Assembly (NCBI GenBank): GCA_020466095.1 | Contig: CM035806.1 | Span: 133,996,573-134,060,572 of the forward strand | From: Chlorops oryzae | Lineage: Eukaryota; Arthropoda; Insecta; Diptera; Chloropidae | Direction: 5' to 3' | Length of the DNA stretch: 64,000 nucleotides | Part shown: in pieces, positions 10,759 to 22,173 of the stretch | Layout of the letters: each line of letters starts with the position of its first letter | Numbering within the stretch: the first letter of the stretch is position 1 | Translations under genes and position numbers: made by a program | Notes under the pieces: generated by a model | Databases searched by the model: none | Told to the model about the DNA's origin: nothing | Seen by the model: the letters and a program-made list of their open reading frames with translations, nothing else

Positions 10759-11560
10759 TAAATATCAATCAGTATTCGATTTGAATATTTTTTTATTTAT
10801 TTTTTTTTTTTTAAATGAAAGTAAATACTGGGTTTTATATTTATAAAATCATTATAGAGCGGCAAGAAACTGGGCATACACTGAAAAAATAGTTAAAAGT
10901 TTCTTTTTAGTTTTATAAAAAAAAATTTCTCAGTGTAAAAAAATAAAAAAAATTTTTTTGGATTCCCTGTTTTATTGGAAAACAGCCAACGTCTGTTTCG
11001 TCTTCCTAACTTTTTTAGTTTTTGAGGTATAAAATTTTCAAAAAAAAAAGCTTTCTTAAAAAAAGGATTTTCAAGGATATCTCAAGGACTATTCAAAATA
11101 GAAAACGACAGTGTTTTTAGATGGCACCTATCGAAATATCAACAAAATTTTAAAATTCCTTTCATGATGCCGCATGCCTTTGCTCAACCGGCAAGACCCT
11201 TTTGGACCCTATAACAAAACAATTTGTTGCATACTTTGAAGCTAAAACTTGTAATTTTCAAGCAATTCCGTTGATTTTCATTAATTTCGCAAAAAACTTT
11301 CGACATGACATAAACATAAATAAATCTTTCCATATTATTTTTAATCGATATTTATAAACACAAACAATGACGTTTCCTAGCGAGAGTATCACATCATAAG
11401 GTTTAGCCGAAACTGAACCGAACCAAGCGAAGGACGAATGGGACTTGAGATAAGGAAATCGCTCTCGGCTTAGGCTATCTTGAAGATTTTAATCGGAACA
11501 ACCGACCTCGCTTCGAATTCGCTCAATAAATCATCTTCGGTGCAAACTTAACGATGCATA
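10759..11560. other. No gene seen
   Basis: AT-rich sequence with A/T runs. No gene or repeat is supported. Confidence 0.55.
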
Positions 11561-11568
11561 GTTTGATG
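11561..11568. repeat. Left 8-bp target duplication of hAT-like element
   Basis: GTTTGATG is matched 7 of 8 by GTTTGAAG at 15972-15979. Confidence 0.6.
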
Positions 11569-12231
11569 TAGAGATGTGCGCGTGTCGTACTTTTTCCGTG
11601 TCACGCACGAACACGATAAAAAAAAAACACGGCGAGCAATGGAATAAAATCAGGTTTCGTGCCGTGAGTCGTGCGTGAGCATGTTTTTACTTCAAAACAC
11701 GAATGACGACGCTAACTATACACTTCATATGCCATATAACAATGTTCGATATTTTTTCAGTGATCGCGTGGGTGGGTGCGATTTGATATTTTCTCTTAAA
11801 AGCACTCGGAAAAACATTAACTTCTGCATCATTACTTTTTTAACGGCGTAGTTCGCGTATTCTTAATCCACATTAGTCATACGCAGTGCGATAAAAGATG
11901 GGCATTTCCGCAATTTTATTTCCATACGGTTAACGAGATACAGCTACATATCGATAGCTTCGGATAGAAAGGGCGTAACTCATTATTTTGCTACTTTACA
12001 GGAGAAGGAAAAAACTTCATAAAATCGCAAAGGTTAGATATTTAAAAAAAGTTTAAACGCAAAGTCAATTAAATACTACGCACGAAATTTGTTTTAGGCT
12101 TGAATTTTTATTTTTTCTGTGTTTCGAGCAGTTTTCTGAGTTAGGGCTTTTTCGTTCAAAACACGTGAGTTAGGTCTTTGTACGCAAAGTTTAAAATATA
12201 AATAAAATTATAAGATGCGATCCAGCACTAT

Positions 12232-12475
12232 ACTATAACCAATAATATCGGTTAGTGGTTTCTATTGATAAAATTAATTCAAAACAAATATTTTTTTAAC
12301 ACATTATTCACTGTTTTCACGTTCGTGTCTTGAGTCTTTGCATGCATACAGACCAAGAGAGACATGCAAAGACTTAAGAAAGGAACGTGAAAACAGTGGA
12401 TAATGCGTTCCAAAAAATATTTGTTTTGAATTAATTTTATGAATAGAAACCACTAACCGATTTTAATGGTTATAG
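12232..12475. mobile_element. 244-bp near-perfect hairpin element
   Basis: Arms of ~115 bp begin ACTATAACCA and end TGGTTATAGT, and contain TTTTCACGTTCGTGTCTTGA and its diverged inverse. The loop is only ~12-28 bp. It resembles a foldback MITE inserted into the 11.9-13.7 kb element. No coding. Confidence 0.75.
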
Positions 12476-12788
12476 TCTCAAAAAACTCGTCATAGATTGA
12501 GGTTTGCGGCATTTGAGTAGAAAATTTATTTTTTTTCTACTAGGGTCATTATTTGGCCAGTTAGGGGATGGAACCCAAAATTCAGTTTTAAAAAAAAGTA
12601 ATAATTATAACATATTGTTAATACATACCAAAAACGAATCCAATATTCTTCATATTAGGCTCGTTTAAAAGGTACCTGTGTAAATTTTTCGAATATACAT
12701 ACTGAAAATGCTCGTTCTTGTTCCTACGGCATCTATATCATAGATTGAAGTTCGTGAGGCATTTTTCTTTAATTTAAGCCTATTTTTG

Positions 12789-13240
12789 TATTGGGACCCC
12801 CCTAAGGAGGGGAGATAGAGGGTAGGTATGTTTAAAGAAAATACTTGGGGTAAAAAAATAATAGGGGTCGGTCATATATATCAGCCCCCTAGGAGGGGTT
12901 TGACTGTAGTGACAGGCATTTTGTCTGAAATTGTGATAAAATTACGGTAATTTTGTATGGGTGACCCCCTAAGGAGGGGAGATAGGGGGTCAGTATGTTG
13001 GGAAAAAATGTTAATGAGACAAAGTTAATGGGTGTCGGTCAAACATTTGACTCCTCTAGGGGCACTCTGGGGCTAGTTAGGACAGTGGGGGGAAAATTCA
13101 TAAAAAAATTACTTTTGTATTGGATCGCCCTTAAGGAGTGGAGATAGGGGGAAGGTATTTTTGGATGAATTGTTGGGAATAAAAAAATAATGGTAGTTGG
13201 TCCTACATTTGACCCCTCTAGGAGCTACTCTGCTTACAGT
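12789..13240. repeat. ~165-bp tandem repeat with palindromic cores
   Basis: Three units start at about 12789, 12955 and 13117. Each has a palindrome like CCCCCTAAGGAGGGG and, ~110-120 bp on, a second GACCCCTCTAGGAG-like palindrome. The units are moderately diverged. Confidence 0.8.
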
Positions 13241-14037
13241 AACATCAAAAATTTGGAAAAAAATCAAAAATTAAATTTTTCAAATGACTTGATGCGTGAC
13301 ATTTTTTTACAAAATAACCTTAAAATTAGTATTTTATGAAGTCTTTAATAAAATTTGATCGTACTATGATACAGGAAAAGAGTTTCAAAAAAAGTCATCA
13401 CCCTAATGCACACGCACAGTTATGAATGTTAATTTATAGGTCTCGCCATCACTGGCGTAGTTGAACGTCTTTTTGTGAGTTAGGGCTTTTTTCTTTCGCA
13501 AAATTGTTCGCTATGAGTTAGGGCTTTTTTAAAAGTAACTATAACTTCGGTATTTTCAATCAAAGGTCGTCAATTTTTTTGGAGGGGGTGTATTTGAGAG
13601 TCGACCATCAGAAAATGCAAAAATCTCGTTTTTAAAAAAAAATGAGTTACGCCCTTTCTATCCGAAGCTAACGATATGTCAAAAGTGGTAAAACTCAAAT
13701 TTGAGTAAAAAAAAAAAAAACAAAATTTCCAAGGCAGCGGTTCTCTTCTTAGCAGCCAATTTGAAAAAAGTAATGATTCAGAATGTAACGGTTTTTTTAA
13801 GTATGTACTTTTAGAAGAAAATGTGAAATCCTCCAAAATGCGTGTCGCACTGCGCAAAAACAAAACATATTAAATTTCTTCTTTTTTTACCTTTCCGGAC
13901 CAAATGATCCAATCGAATTATTTTATTAATTCAACTATAACATTTTTTGTCGATTTTGCTTTCTAAAATTGGCATATTTGGAAAAACAAGACAAGACAAG
14001 ACCAACTTTTTGTTAATTTTATACCCAACGTAAGCTG

Positions 14038-15494
14038 TCTGTGGTTGACCGGCAAAACGACTTAAGTAGTAAAAATGCGTGTATAACGAAAATTTGCTAT
14101 TTAAGTAGCCAACTTAAACAAAGAATCCAAATTACAATCCTGTTTTCCTGACAGAACGTTGCAACCCGACTTTCACACAAATTTCTGTGGGAAAAACGAG
14201 TTATGGGACGATTTTCATGGAAAAATGACCATCGGCATCGCGTCAATTAGCGAAAACATTTATTCGTTAAAGGTAGCATTTAAATACCATATAAGATACC
14301 TTATGCCTGGTTAAATGATACAGATTTCTCTTCTTTTTTTTTTTTTTTTTTTTGCCGTAGCCTAAACATATGGGCATTTCCCTAGCTACGCACGTCACAC
14401 TTGTACGCCTTTAATGTGTTAAAAAACCATGAAAAATTCAACATTAAAATCTCTTATTTTGGTAATTGAATAGCTTATTAAGCGTATTATACTCGGTGTA
14501 AAAGCTAAGAGTTTTGAAACGATAGGCTCTTAGATATATGCTTCCGAAAACGATACGTTATGTCACAAAAAATAGAAGTCGTTTTCAACTACATGTATAC
14601 AATTACAAAAGTCTGCGAATTATGACCGAATTTTTTGATAAAAGTATTTTTAATTTTGCATGAAATAGTGATACATACACACGTAATTGTTTCGTTCAAA
14701 AATCTTCATTTTTTCTTTACCTATGAATCGTTATAATATACGTTACGTCATATATACACGTCACATATTTTTCTCCTTATAATATTCAAAAGAAATCGTT
14801 GATACAGTTTCAAGTTTTCATTAAAATTTTATATTAAGAACAACGTAATTAGTATATGTATAAAGGTTTCAGAGGAAAAACAGATACACATGAATTATGA
14901 AATGTACGTTTTCAATGAATGCTTTTAGGCGATAGATTTCCAACTTCAGTGGGTCTTTCTTTATTGCTTCCCTATGATTTTTAGCGGCTTTCCTTTTTTT
15001 TCAGCAACCGACTCTATCTATATGAAAATACCGATGATAATAATAATATATGACTTTCAAATTGATTGATCTCACAAGTTCAGATACGTTACGTTACCGA
15101 CTTTAAAAGTACTCAGTTCAATATACTTTTTTGTAAATCTGTCAAAAAAATTGTTTTTTCCGGCTTTGGACAACAAAATTGCAATAGATTATAATTCTCA
15201 GCCACGAATTTCTGAGAAGATTGACGTGAAACGAAAATGTTCTGTTTTTCGCTTATGCACGTCACAGAAGAAAATCAGCGAAAAGAATACTTTGACTTAA
15301 GCCATCAATTTTTTCAAATAGTACCTTTCACACATTTCTCTTAGATAATATCAAATCAATAGGTCATTTTATTTACTTTGAAATTTTCGGTTACGGTTGA
15401 CCTTTCTGCGGAAATGCCCATATGCACGTCTAAAATCGGGTTCCCTTGCAAACCAGAAAAATGGAATTAAGTCGTTTTGCCGGTCAACCACAGA
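14038..15494. mobile_element. TIR transposon (28-bp TIRs) inside Helentron C
   Basis: Perfect 28-bp inverted ends at 14038-14065 and 15467-15494 begin TCTGTGGTTGACCGGCAAAA. No transposase frame is visible. Another TIR element occupies most of the interior. The target duplication could not be settled. Confidence 0.8.
14371..15420. mobile_element. TGGGCATTTCC-family element, nested
   Basis: Perfect 11-bp TIRs TGGGCATTTCC and GGAAATGCCCA sit in a CATA...TATG context. Repeats of ACGTCACA or close variants occur at about 14392, 14560, 14745, 14758 and 15258. No protein coding is seen. The element belongs to the same family as the ones at 45950 and 58798. Confidence 0.7.
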
Positions 15495-15979
15495 TATATT
15501 CTTGATCAGAATGGATAACTGAATCCGATTTAGCCATGTCTGTCTGTCCGTTCGTCTGTGGTCGGATCGCTTTCCAAACGGCTGGACTAATCACGTCAAA
15601 ATTTGGTACATAAGTATGATGGGCCCCAAGAACGATCCTAGTGAAAATATGCGATATCCGTCCACTTCCACGCCCACAAATGTAGATTTTTTGTAACTTC
15701 CGAAGTAGAAGGCATAGAAGCTTCAAATTCGAAACATACATAGGTTGAACAACTTGAATGAAAAGTGTATGAAAAAAAATTAGTGTGGTCCGCCCACTGC
15801 GACGTCCGTACGGATAGGCAAAACGAAGTGCGTCAATATTGTCGGGACGCTGGGTATTTCAAAGTCGGGCTTGACCGTCCGTGCGTGAGTAGTGCGTGAT
15901 TGGAGAATTTCAGTCGTGACTGTCGCAACTGTCAAGACGTGCCGAAAAAACTAAGCACGCACCCATCTCTAGTTTGAAG

Positions 15980-17123
15980 TAAGCCATTGCTGCCGATTGC
16001 CAATGGCTGACTTTGGGCCTTGGCTTCATTCGACCCCAATACGCTGGCTGTTCGCAATCAACTTATTTTAAGAGCGCGCCTGAAGCTGCACGCTTCGCTG
16101 ATTGAACATGCTGCGTATTACGTGCGAAATTTCCCTAAGGACTCCAGCGAGGGAGACTTCACGCCATTGCTGATTGCGGACGGCGGACGGCGAATGGCGG
16201 GTCTGTTGTTTTCGGTACCGATTGCTCTTAGAGAAGTGTGCAATTTGAATTGAAATGTCATGCTATCGCGCAGGCCAAGTACTCGTACAGTCCAGCGAAT
16301 TAAAGTGCATAATAAATACGAGCGAGCCACGGAGTCATGGAGGGAAGGAAGTCGAGCAAAAATTACATATAATAGGTACAATCGTTTCAAGTAGCAGCAA
16401 GTCGTTACTGACCCGGCTGCCCGTAGTGATGACATGCGGTTGGGGCTGCGGAAAGAGGAGCGTCTAAATCGAGCAGTAAGAACTAATCACAGATGCAATG
16501 CAATGATTCTGCTACAGTCAATTGCTATATCTATATATATATATATGTGCATACCTACAGAGCAAGAGTATACATATATGCCATTGAAATTAGAAACCTA
16601 GGCAACACTTCAAGCCAAATAAAAAAGTTTTGAACATTAACAGTTACTTTCTCAGATCAAATACTTTGCTTTTTTTTAAAAATTTCTTGTATGTTTCATA
16701 ACATTTTTTCAACAATTCATCTTTCTCAGTTCAAGTATTTCGTTTTCGTTTTAAAAATATGTAAATTTTTGAATGTAAAGTTGTTGGCCGAAATGATTTC
16801 AATTTTGTTCAAATACTTTTCACTCAAGAGTTTTTTCGTTATCTCGTTGAAAGCGGCACTGTTGCTATAAAAAAAAAGTCGTTAAGCGCTTGGTACAAAT
16901 ATAAAAAAGTTGATTCAATATTTTTGCTTTTGAATTGAATAATTTTTGCTACAGTTTATCAAGAACGAAAAGTTTTTGTTCTTACAGCGTTTATTTTTCT
17001 GTGTGTAGGATTTAATTGAAGATTAAACGATTATGAATGCACGCCATGTTTCTGTGAATGTTTCTATGAAATCGCAAGTTCATGGAAAGCTTAGCAATTA
17101 TCCAATAATTAAAAACTTTAAGT
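15980..17123. other. No recognised gene; GC-richer patch at 16.0-16.5 kb
   Basis: About 16010-16470 is less AT-rich than its surroundings and has overlapping frames on both strands (77 aa on plus, 105 aa on minus). Neither shows a recognisable domain. The rest is AT-rich, with a TA run at about 16533-16547. Confidence 0.4.
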
Positions 17124-18845
17124 CGAAAATCGTATCTTTTCTGAGATTTCAGAGTGGCAAAGGGAAATCTGTTTTGAGATATTTCTCAGAAGTTCCTGAA
17201 AAAAAAAAAAAATTGCACACACAACGAACCCTCATCGCTGCTTGGTACTGAAAAGCTTTAGAATGAAAGAAAAAAAAAACAAAATCTGAATTCAAAGAAA
17301 ATAAGTAGCTGCTCGTTTATATGTATGTATTGCATAAAAACGAAACCACGCATAGTGGAAAGAAGGATTTCAGCGGAAAAAATGGATTTCATCTGAGAGA
17401 GCGATATCTAAATAAGAAATATCCACATTTGTTTTTTCAAAAAACGTTTTTTTTTTTCACCTAAAAAACTGAGATCAAAATAGAAAAATTTGTTTCTTCG
17501 ATAATTGGCAAGAAAGAAAATGTTGTCAAATTGGATTGAAAATATTCCATTTTTATGTCAAAAATGATTGTGAATATGATTGAATATTTGGGGGCAAAAA
17601 GCATTGCATATGTTAGGGCAACTTGTAAGTTCTGATCCTTATGAAACGTCTATAAGATGCCAAGCCAACAAAAATACTTTCGAATCAGAGTCCATTGTTA
17701 AGGAAATGATAGCTGAAATACCTGAGCTGTGAAAAAAATTGGCATGGATCCAGGAGAGGTACATCGAGGGACTGCTAGATTTTAACCATTCCTTGCGCTC
17801 GTTTATTTCTTAGCATAGATATTATTCTGACAAAGTTTAATAGATATACATAAATCGGTTGAGTTTTAGATGTAACTGCTATACAAAACTACAAGCAGTG
17901 GTCTATAGGGGGTACCCCAAAGGGTGGACCGATTTGGATGAATTTTGGTTTATATCTCAATTACTTCAATTAAAGCATATAGACCGATCCTGCTTTTTTT
18001 TCGACAAGATGTATTGAGCGATTCTACTGTTCGACGCAAGGGAATGGCAGGCGAAACCGAATAAGAATATAAATTGAAAGCAAATTGTGAAACCGGAAAC
18101 AGATATATTGCAATGGCGAGTGAGTGAGTATTATCTGCATGGGCATGTAAGCGCGTCTGTGTTTGTGTGTCATGTGCTATGCGAATATAAAGTGACAGTG
18201 TTATATGTGTCAGTATCATATGTTTGCCAGCGAGTCAAGCTCCAAAAGCCAAACTGAGTCCTCGCTTCGTTGCAAGAATGAGAACGAGAATGAAAAAGAG
18301 TCGTTCGGGAGCACGCGTCTGGCACGGAAATAAAGCAAGCGCTTAGGGGATCCAACCGACGTGCCATAAAACGCTCGAAAAAATGATCCAGCTTAACGAA
18401 GTGCATTTCAAGGGAGGAAGGTTCTCTGCTCTTGTACTTATAACCAAACCGCATGTTATTTTTATGTTTTTGTGCAACACTATCACCTGAACGCTCCGGT
18501 AGGAAATTGTGAACGCCAAACTCACAGGTATGGCTGGAGCCAATTGCATCTTGTTAATGCGTTCATCTTTAGGTGATAATTAAAGTAATATTTGTTAAAT
18601 ATTAGAGAGAGCAGTATAACAGCGTTGCCATTTTTAGGCAGCGTTATTCCAAAACTTCGAACAAGCAAAAACCATATCGAGCAATAACCGCCAAATTGAT
18701 GTAAAAGACATTTTTTCGAAATTGACTTTTTGATGAAAATATAGTCTACAGCCTGAAACTCATCACCTAGTATAATATAACGACAATAAGGTCTATAGAA
18801 ACGGAGATATTGCACGATATATTTTATAATTTGTATGCCAGTTAA

Positions 18846-18998
18846 CAGGGGCGGACTGGGCCCCCAGTGCGCTGTATCTAGGATCAATACCCATGGAGTA
18901 AGGATTTTTTTATATTTTATTTATTTATTTTTCTTAAGTAACGGGGCCCGTTATTTTTCAAATGCCCGGTGGGCCCTTTGACCCCCAGTCTGCTCCTG
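18846..18998. mobile_element. 153-bp hAT-type MITE
   Basis: The ends CAGGGGCGGACTGGG and CCCAGTCTGCTCCTG are imperfect 15-bp TIRs of the common Zaphod/Tip100-like hAT form. Flanking 8-mers CCAGTTAA and CCAATCAA (6 of 8 match) fit a decayed target duplication. It lies in the part of copy A that copy B lacks. Confidence 0.7.
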
Positions 18999-19223
18999 CC
19001 AATCAATGCAAAAAAGTTCAGAAGAAACGCTCTCCTGGAAATTTTTTTTTTTTTTTGCGGTTAGGGCTCGATATAAGAATCCTGGTGTGAACATACACAA
19101 ATGTGATTATATTTTATTAATATCAATTAAGCTATTTTGACAAAAATCTCGGAAAGTGAGAAATAAAGCTATAAAAATCAAAAGTGGTTTGAGTATATTT
19201 GGGAAGGTGGAAAATATTATTTT

Positions 19224-20095
19224 TTATACCCGACACACTCTGTGTCGAGGGTATAATGCGTTTGTGTGGTTGTGTGTAACACCCAGAACCAGTCGAGATA
19301 TACCATACAAAATATAATATATATAGAAATGATCAGCGTCACCAGGAGATTCGATTTAGGCATGTCCGTCCGTCTGTCCGTCTGTCCGTCTGTCTGTCTG
19401 TCTGTCCGTCTGTCTGTTTGTATACAGTTATCTTATCGAAGGAGTTGAGCTATCTTGAAGAAATCTGGTATGCGTGCTAACGAGGACATGAGTAAGAACA
19501 AATTCGAGAATGGAACCGATCGGACCATTTTTAGGGGTACCACCAGCACTAGGGTCTGTTACGAAAATCACAAAAACTACTCTAAAATCGAAGTCCTTCA
19601 AGATATTTTGATGAAATTTGGTATTTGAACATGTTTAAAGGCAAGTAATAGGATTTCAAAAAATTGGAAAAGTGGGCGTGGCAGAAGGGCGTTTTTTGAA
19701 AATTCTCTCCTACACCCGAAATTCAAATGGGACTTGAACGAAATTTGACACTTATGCCTCGTATATGCCCACAAACATCCTCCCCAAAATTTTTTTCGAT
19801 CGGACCATTATTAAGGGTAGCTCTTGTACTAGGGTCTGTCATAAAAATCCCAAAAATGCCTCAAAAGCGGACTTTATTGAAATATTTCAATGAAACCTAG
19901 AATTTGAACCTATATTAAGGCCTCCGATTCGAATTCAAAAAAATTGGAAAAGTAGGCGTGGCAAAAGGGCGGTTTTCATAAACAAATTCAACAAAAGTCG
20001 GTATATGGGGCCCCCTATGGCCTTAAACACCTCTTGATATTATAAATTATTTGAAGATGTGTGTCTGTGTCGGGTATTTTATTGTCAGGCTCGCC
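19224..20095 (+). mobile_element. Helentron family A, copy 3
   Basis: The 5' hairpin CGACACACTCTGTGTCG, TA tract, core GATCAGCGTCACC..GATTCGATTTAGGCATGTC and GTCY tract (about 19364-19420) are all present. Two internal units and the 3' subterminal repeat GTGTCGGGTAT follow. It ends after GTCAGGCTCGCCT, so the terminal hairpin is cut and the TTACTTG end is missing. Copy B has the same truncation, which places the loss before the duplication. Confidence 0.85.
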
Positions 20096-20523
20096 TCCAT
20101 GCGCAATCTTCATAAATTGGGTTAGAAACCTGAAACTTTGCTTGAACACCTCTATAATTATGGCTAACTTATTGACAATACACCAAAGTTAAAATTAAAA
20201 AAAAAAAATTCACTTTAATCGAAGGTGTAATTTGTCGTATGTGATATGGGCAATTCAACTGAGGAGTTAGCAAACGCCACATACGATCAATTGTGTCCCT
20301 GTCTTAAATGGCCTAGAAAATAAAAAGTATGTAAGATACAACATAAATATAAACTGCATTCAAAAATACATGTATCACTCTATATCTCGACGAAAAATTT
20401 AAAAAATCTACTGTACAGATTTTAAGTAATTATCTCTTAAACTTCAAAGACGATTTCCCAAAACCTCGAAATTTCTACATACGACACAGTTTTTCTCAGG
20501 GAACGATATATATATATATATAT

Positions 20524-22074
20524 TAGGGTGTCCCACAAAAATTTTTTTTTTCGAATTTAATAGTAGAACGTAAGGTTTCCGAAAGCTTATGGGTCAAAGT
20601 ATTTTTGAGAATTTTTTCAGATTTTTCGTAAATGGTTTAGAGGTAGCGCTCAGCGGATTTTCCTCAAAAGCCCCACATTTCCAAATTTTTGGAGATAGCT
20701 TCTTCATAAGCAATGCTTTTCTGGATTTTTAGGTATTAGTCGGTAGAAAAGTATACAGTCTTTGCTCTCATTTACATAAACTACAAAATATACCAACTTT
20801 ATAGGCTATTTAGGCATCTTTAGTAGAAATATTTACGAACAAAATCGGGCGTCAAAAAAAGAAGGCCCCGAAATTTCTTAATTTTATATGAAAATGGTTG
20901 AAAGTAATGATGCAATTTCAAAGAGTACCAATTCCTTCGTAATTTGTTAAAGGAAATTGGGATTTTACCCTTATAGTTCCAAAGCTATGTCCCGTTATCT
21001 TTTCCAAAACATTATAACAAAAACACGTTGCATACTTCCAGGCTTACATTTGAAAATTTCATTGCCTATATGATAGCCAATCAATATTAAAAAGACTCAA
21101 AATGACGAGTTTTTCATGGGCATTAGCTTTCTGCTAAATTTCTCGCCGTGTTATTATCCCTTTTCCTAAAATCTCTTGCTATAAGACGAATTTACTTTGT
21201 CCTTGAATATTTTCCTAGATTGTGAAAAATAGGTAAGTTCTAACTACTATTATGGATTAGTTGACAATTAATTTCCTATCTTCACTTCACTCTAGATATG
21301 TCTTCGCTAAGAAAAGGATCTGTGTGGCTTGTGGGTACAATGATAGGTTCCTTTAGCCGGAATGTCTCAAACGCATTTAGGTTCGCAGTCACAACTTTTA
21401 AGATTCTGAATACTCCAACGCTAATGCCGCCAAGGACCAAGTTAGGAAAAGGGATAATAGCACGGCGAGAAATTTAGCAGAAAACTAATGCCCATGAAAA
21501 AACTCGTCATTTTGAGTCTTTTTAATATTGATTGGCTATCATATAGGCAATGAAATTTTCAAATGTAAGCCTGGAAGTATGCAACGTGTTTTTGTTATAA
21601 TGTTTTGGAAAAGATAACGGGACATAGCTTTGGAACTATAAGGGTAAAATCCCAATTTCCTTTAACAAATTACGAAGGAATTGGTACTCTTTGAAATTGC
21701 ATCATTACTTTCAACCATTTTCATATAAAATTAAGAAATTTCGGGGCCTTCTTTTTTTGACGCCCGATTTTGTTCGTAAATATTTCTACTAAAGATGCCT
21801 AAATAGCGTATAAAGTTGGTATATTTTGTAGTTTATGTAAGTGAGAGCAAAGATTGTATACTTTTCTACCGACTAATACCTAAAAATCCAGAAAAGCATT
21901 GCTTATGAAGAAGCTATCTCCAAAAATTTGGAAATATGTGGCTTTTGAGGAAAATCCGCTGAGCGCTACCTCTAAACCATTTACGAAAAATCTGAAAAAA
22001 TTCTCAAAAATACTTTGACCCATAGGCTTTCGAAAAAACCACGTTCCAAAAAAAAAATTTTTTTTTGGGACACC

Positions 22075-22077
<3 letters not shown>
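20524..22077. mobile_element. Foldback element 1 (~640-bp arms)
   Basis: Inverted arms at about 20524-21168 and 21442-22077 are nearly identical and begin TAGGGTGTCCCA. The loop is about 270 bp. It inserted in a TA microsatellite, and copy B shows the uninterrupted TA run at about 26651-26669. A 59-codon frame spans 21298-21477. A related end fragment lies at 49504-49640. Confidence 0.9.
21298..21477 (+). CDS. Small ORF in the loop of foldback 1
   Basis: A 59-codon frame starts at ATG (21298) and stops at TAG (21475-21477). It starts in the loop and ends inside the right arm. The product is basic (begins MSSLRKGSVW) with a middle part that could be read as a worn helix-turn-helix, as in Tc1-like transposases. 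I do not recognise it with confidence. It may be the remnant of a transposase N-terminus or a chance frame. Confidence 0.2.
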   Translation: MSSLRKGSVWLVGTMIGSFSRNVSNAFRFAVTTFKILNTPTLMPPRTKLGKGIIARREI

Positions 22078-22136
<59 letters not shown>

Positions 22137-22170
22137 GCGTAATAATATATTAATGTAAATAAATGTCAAA

Positions 22171-22173
22171 TAA
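22171..22173. repeat. 3-bp TAA target duplication of foldback 2 (left)
   Basis: TAA also follows the element at 24272-24274. The empty site in copy B (26704-26706) has a single TAA, which proves the duplication. Confidence 0.85.

Larger units (their letters stand above)
11899..13680. mobile_element. TGGGCATTTCC-family element, right end missing
   Basis: The left end TGGGCATTTCC matches the elements at 14371-15420, 45950-46157 and 58798-60287. A long inverted pair (AGCTTCGGATAGAAAGGGCG at about 11960, inverse at about 13650-13670) bounds the interior. The motif TGAGTTASGSC recurs at about 11967 (inverse), 12138, 12167, 13474, 13516 and 13641. No matching right terminus was found. A hairpin element and a 165-bp tandem array lie inside. 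Confidence 0.5.
14017..15878 (+). mobile_element. Helentron family C, copy 1, split by insertion
   Basis: The 5' end is ATACCCAACGTAAGCTG (14021-14037). The rest resumes at 15495 with TA-rich sequence, the core TTGATCAGAATGG..CCGATTTAGCCATGTC, a short GTCY tract (about 15538-15560) and the 3' subterminal repeat GGGACGCTGGGTAT (about 15842-15856). Compared with copy 2 at 41.4 kb, some DNA between the 5' end and the TA tract is lost and the 3' terminus is missing where the hAT sequence resumes. Confidence 0.7.
11569..15971. mobile_element. hAT-like element, expanded by nested insertions
   Basis: The ends are TAGAGATGTGCGCGTG and its imperfect inverse CACGCACCCATCTCTA (two mismatches), flanked by 8-bp direct repeats. 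Both traits are typical of hAT. The hAT-specific sequence appears limited to about 11569-11898 and 15879-15971; the middle consists of other elements listed separately. No transposase remains. The short repeats CGTGCGTGAG/GTGCGTGA recur near both ends and may be subterminal binding motifs (inference). Confidence 0.65.
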
